From Planctomycetota bacterium (GTDB lineage: Bacteria > Planctomycetota > Brocadiia > CAIUPP01): 33,069 nucleotides of DNA. The notes below the pieces were generated by a model, which worked only from the letters and a program-made list of their open reading frames with translations, was not told the DNA's origin and made no database searches. The position numbers were made by a program, and so were the translations under genes. Location: NCBI GenBank assembly GCA_022705425.1, contig JAKJEM010000018.1, forward strand, positions 1 through 33,069, read 5' to 3'. Below, one piece after another: positions 31,068 through 33,069 of this stretch; within the stretch, counting starts at the first letter, position 1, and each line of letters opens with the position of its first letter.

Positions 31068-31973
31068 ATGAGCAAGCGCGCGGAACTGGCGGCGCTGGTG
31101 GGCGAGGCTCGGCGGCATCTGGAACTGGAGCAGGCGTACGGCGTGACGGGGCTGCCCTATTCGGCGGCGCGGGTGGCGCAACGACGCCTGGAACGCCGCG
31201 CGAAGCGCGAGGCGGCGCGGGCGAATCGCGCGACGCCGCCGCCCGAACCGCCCCCCCCTGCCGTCGCGAAGAGCGCGCCCGGCGGCTCCGCCGCGGCGCG
31301 TCCGCGTCTCGCCCCCCCGGTTCTCCCCCCGATCGCTCCGCCTCCCAGAGCGCCAAAGGTCGCCTCCGGCGGGTCGGGGCCGGACCGCCGGGCGCAACTG
31401 GATGCCCTCCAACGCGAGATGCGCGCCAAGTGCCGGTGCCCCCTCGCCGCCGGCAAGCTCGTCTTCTCCGACGGCAACCCCGACGCCGATCTCATGTTCA
31501 TCGGCGAGGCGCCGGGCGAGCAGGAGGACCTGCAGGGGCTGCCCTTCGTCGAGCCGGCGGGGCAGCTTCTGACCAAGATCATCATTGCCATGGGCCTGCG
31601 GCGCGAGGACGTGTACATCTCGAACATCTGCAAGTTCCGCCCGCCGCAGAACCGCCTGCCCACGCCCGAGGAGGTGGCCGCCTGCCTCCCCTATCTGCGC
31701 CGGCAGATCGAGATCATCCGCCCGAAGATCATCGTCACCCTGGGCAACCTCTCGACGCACACCCTGCTCGACACGACGGAGGGGATCACCCGCCTGCGAG
31801 GACGCTTCGCCGAGTACGCGCCCGGCATCGAGATTATGCCCACCTTCCACCCCAGCTACCTCCTGCGCGACCCGCGCAAGAAGGCGGAGGTGTGGCAGGA
31901 CATGAAGACCGTCCACGCGCGGATGCGGGAGCTTGGGCTGAAGATCGGGGAGTTGAAGACGGGAAAGGGGTAG
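31068..31973 (+). CDS. Uracil-DNA glycosylase, family 4 (Fe-S type), with low-complexity N-terminal extension
   Basis: This enzyme removes uracil from DNA as the first step of base excision repair. The 301-aa protein has an N-terminal extension of about 105 residues: a helical part ([20 protein letters not shown]) and a Pro/Ala-rich linker. The catalytic domain shows motif [16 protein letters not shown] (146-160) and motif B HPSYLLR (His261). Four cysteines could hold the 4Fe-4S cluster: C122, C124, C188 and C206. Their spacing differs from the classical pattern: CxC instead of CxxC, and CKFRPP instead of KCRPP. AGQLL is conserved. The start has GAGGA upstream and lies ten bases after the DHH gene, so all three genes form one unit. 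Confidence 0.92.
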   Translation: MSKRAELAALVGEARRHLELEQAYGVTGLPYSAARVAQRRLERRAKREAARANRATPPPEPPPPAVAKSAPGGSAAARPRLAPPVLPPIAPPPRAPKVASGGSGPDRRAQLDALQREMRAKCRCPLAAGKLVFSDGNPDADLMFIGEAPGEQEDLQGLPFVEPAGQLLTKIIIAMGLRREDVYISNICKFRPPQNRLPTPEEVAACLPYLRRQIEIIRPKIIVTLGNLSTHTLLDTTEGITRLRGRFAEYAPGIEIMPTFHPSYLLRDPRKKAEVWQDMKTVHARMRELGLKIGELKTGKG

Positions 31974-32005
31974 CGGGTTCGCGGTGCGCCGGGCGAGGGC
32001 GGCGT

Positions 32006-32020
32006 CGCCGGATGCCGGCG
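32006..32020 (+). terminator. Short GC hairpin followed by TTT, possible weak terminator
   Basis: CGCCGG and CCGGCG around ATG form a 6-bp stem followed by TTT, between the UDG stop and the GH20-like start. Too short to be certain. Confidence 0.3.
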
Positions 32021-32039
32021 TTTGGACATGGAGGTTCCC

Positions 32040-33069
32040 ATGAGGCGCTATCGGATTGACGTGAGACGTTCTCCCGAGGAACTGCGCGCTGCTTTGGGCG
32101 AGGTGACGCGGCTTCATCGCAGGCGCTTCGGCGGCCGCGCGGCGGTTCCTCTGGTCTTCGAGAAGGCCCTGGAGATGGCCGGCGGTGGGCTGGCGGCGCG
32201 CAAGGAGGCGGGGCGGGTCACGGTGCGGTACGGACGCGTCTGCGACGCCCTGCGCGCGCTGGGGCGGCTGATGGGCGAAGGGGCGGAAGAGACGGCGGAC
32301 TTCGCCGAGACGCCGCGCCTGCGGATGCTCGGGATCATGATTGACGTCTCGCGCAACGGGGTGCTGACCCTCCCGGCGGCCAGGGCGTATCTGCTGCGTT
32401 GCGCGCTGATGGGGGTCAACATGGCGGTACTCTACGCCGAGGACACCTACGAGGTGCCGGGCGAACCCTTCTTCGGATATCTGCGCGGGCGCTATACGGC
32501 GGAGGAGATGAAATCGCTGGACGACTACGCGGCCTCGCTGGGGATCGAGATGTTCCCGTGCATCCAGGCCCTGGCCCACCTGGCGCAGGTGCTCCAATGG
32601 CCCGCCTATGCGGAGCGGCGCGACACGGCGGATGTGCTTCTGGCCGGCGACGAGAAGACCTATGAACTGCTCGATCGGATGATCGCGGCGGCCTCGGCCC
32701 CCTTCCGTTCGCGGCGGATCCACGTGGGAATGGACGAGGCCCACGGCATCGGCACGGGCCGCTACCGGCAGTTGAACGGCGAGAAGCGCCCTTTCGACAT
32801 TCTCAACGCGCACCTCGCCCGCGTGCGGGACCTCTGCCTGCGGCGGGGGCTGCGCCCCATGATCTGGAGCGACATGTACTTCCGCCTCGGGTCGAAGACG
32901 AACGGCTACTATGACAAGGAGACGGTGATCCCCCCCGACGTGGCGGCGGCGATCCCGCGGGACGTGGAGCTGGTGTATTGGGACTACTACCACCTCGAAC
33001 CGGACTTCTACGCGGACTGGATCGCGCGGCATCGCGCGCTGGGGCACGAGCCGATCTTTGCCGGCGGGG
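32040..33069 (+). CDS. GH20-like beta-N-acetylhexosaminidase, 3'-truncated by window edge
   Basis: The frame is open from an ATG at 32040 (GGAGG five bases upstream) to the end of the window: 343 codons without a stop. The N-terminal part (1-90) is an alpha/beta domain. Residues about 93 onward read like a GH20-type TIM barrel: LGIMIDVSRNGV, LMGVNMAVLYAEDTYEVPG, LGIEMFPCIQALAHLAQVLQW, HVGMDEAHGIGTGRY with the catalytic Asp232-Glu233 pair, MIWSDMYFRL and VYWDYYH. This resembles the GcnA-type N-acetylglucosaminidases. There is no signal peptide, so it is probably cytoplasmic, acting on imported oligosaccharides that contain GlcNAc. An upstream in-frame ATG at 32028 is less likely because it lies before the ribosome-binding site. 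Confidence 0.88.
   Translation, partial: MRRYRIDVRRSPEELRAALGEVTRLHRRRFGGRAAVPLVFEKALEMAGGGLAARKEAGRVTVRYGRVCDALRALGRLMGEGAEETADFAETPRLRMLGIMIDVSRNGVLTLPAARAYLLRCALMGVNMAVLYAEDTYEVPGEPFFGYLRGRYTAEEMKSLDDYAASLGIEMFPCIQALAHLAQVLQWPAYAERRDTADVLLAGDEKTYELLDRMIAAASAPFRSRRIHVGMDEAHGIGTGRYRQLNGEKRPFDILNAHLARVRDLCLRRGLRPMIWSDMYFRLGSKTNGYYDKETVIPPDVAAAIPRDVELVYWDYYHLEPDFYADWIARHRALGHEPIFAGG

Overview
This very GC-rich window encodes a mix of housekeeping genes and secreted glycan-degradation genes. Two large pseudopilin-like proteins with an [24 protein letters not shown] leader, a DUF4838 alpha-glucuronidase-like protein, a DUF3568-type lipoprotein, a sulfatase, a LamG/CARDB giant and a GntR/LacI-hybrid regulator all point to the PVC neighbourhood (Lentisphaerota, Kiritimatiellota, Planctomycetota) or a similar environmental phylum such as Sumerlaeota or Hydrogenedentota. 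No rRNA or marker gene allows a firmer assignment. No tRNA, rRNA, CRISPR array, insertion sequence or phage gene was seen.

Layout, left to right. (1) 2-1651 is the 3' part of glmS, followed by a 582-bp stretch with no intact gene. That stretch holds hairpins, the decayed remnant of a nucleotidyltransferase-fold gene and a heptamer tandem repeat. (2) 2234-4697, minus strand: type 2 isopentenyl-diphosphate isomerase and class II HMG-CoA reductase, a translationally overlapping pair that suggests a mevalonate route. (3) 4792-6093, minus strand: a PurO-type IMP cyclohydrolase, a tiny membrane protein and a membrane-anchored zinc-binding protein. (4) 6294-8910, plus strand: a SppA-like S49 peptidase and cysS, behind a near-consensus promoter. 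(5) plsY (minus) meets cysS tail to tail over a shared hairpin. (6) 9879-13632, plus strand: a coiled-coil zinc-ribbon protein, glyS (beta subunit only) and dapF. (7) 13654-18348, minus strand: secreted DUF4838 protein, sulfatase and a small unknown protein. (8) A DUF3568-type lipoprotein (plus). (9) 18990-26364, minus strand: a probable four-gene operon of sugar-type regulator, two paralogous giant pseudopilins and a 1183-aa secreted LamG/CARDB protein. It is driven by a TTGACA-N16-TATAAT promoter lying inside an inverted-repeat operator. (10) A MATE transporter (minus), probably leaderless. (11) 28011-31973, plus strand: HEAT-repeat exported protein, DHH phosphoesterase and family 4 uracil-DNA glycosylase. 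(12) A GH20-like hexosaminidase running off the right edge.

How the parts work together. The glycan genes suggest an organism that strips sulfate and sugars from complex polysaccharides. The most distinctive unit is the regulator-pseudopilin-pseudopilin-giant secreted protein operon. It looks like a ligand-controlled cell-surface or secretion module in which large pseudopilins are co-expressed with one exported glycan-active protein. That role is inference; the gene order, spacing, promoter and operator are read directly from the sequence.
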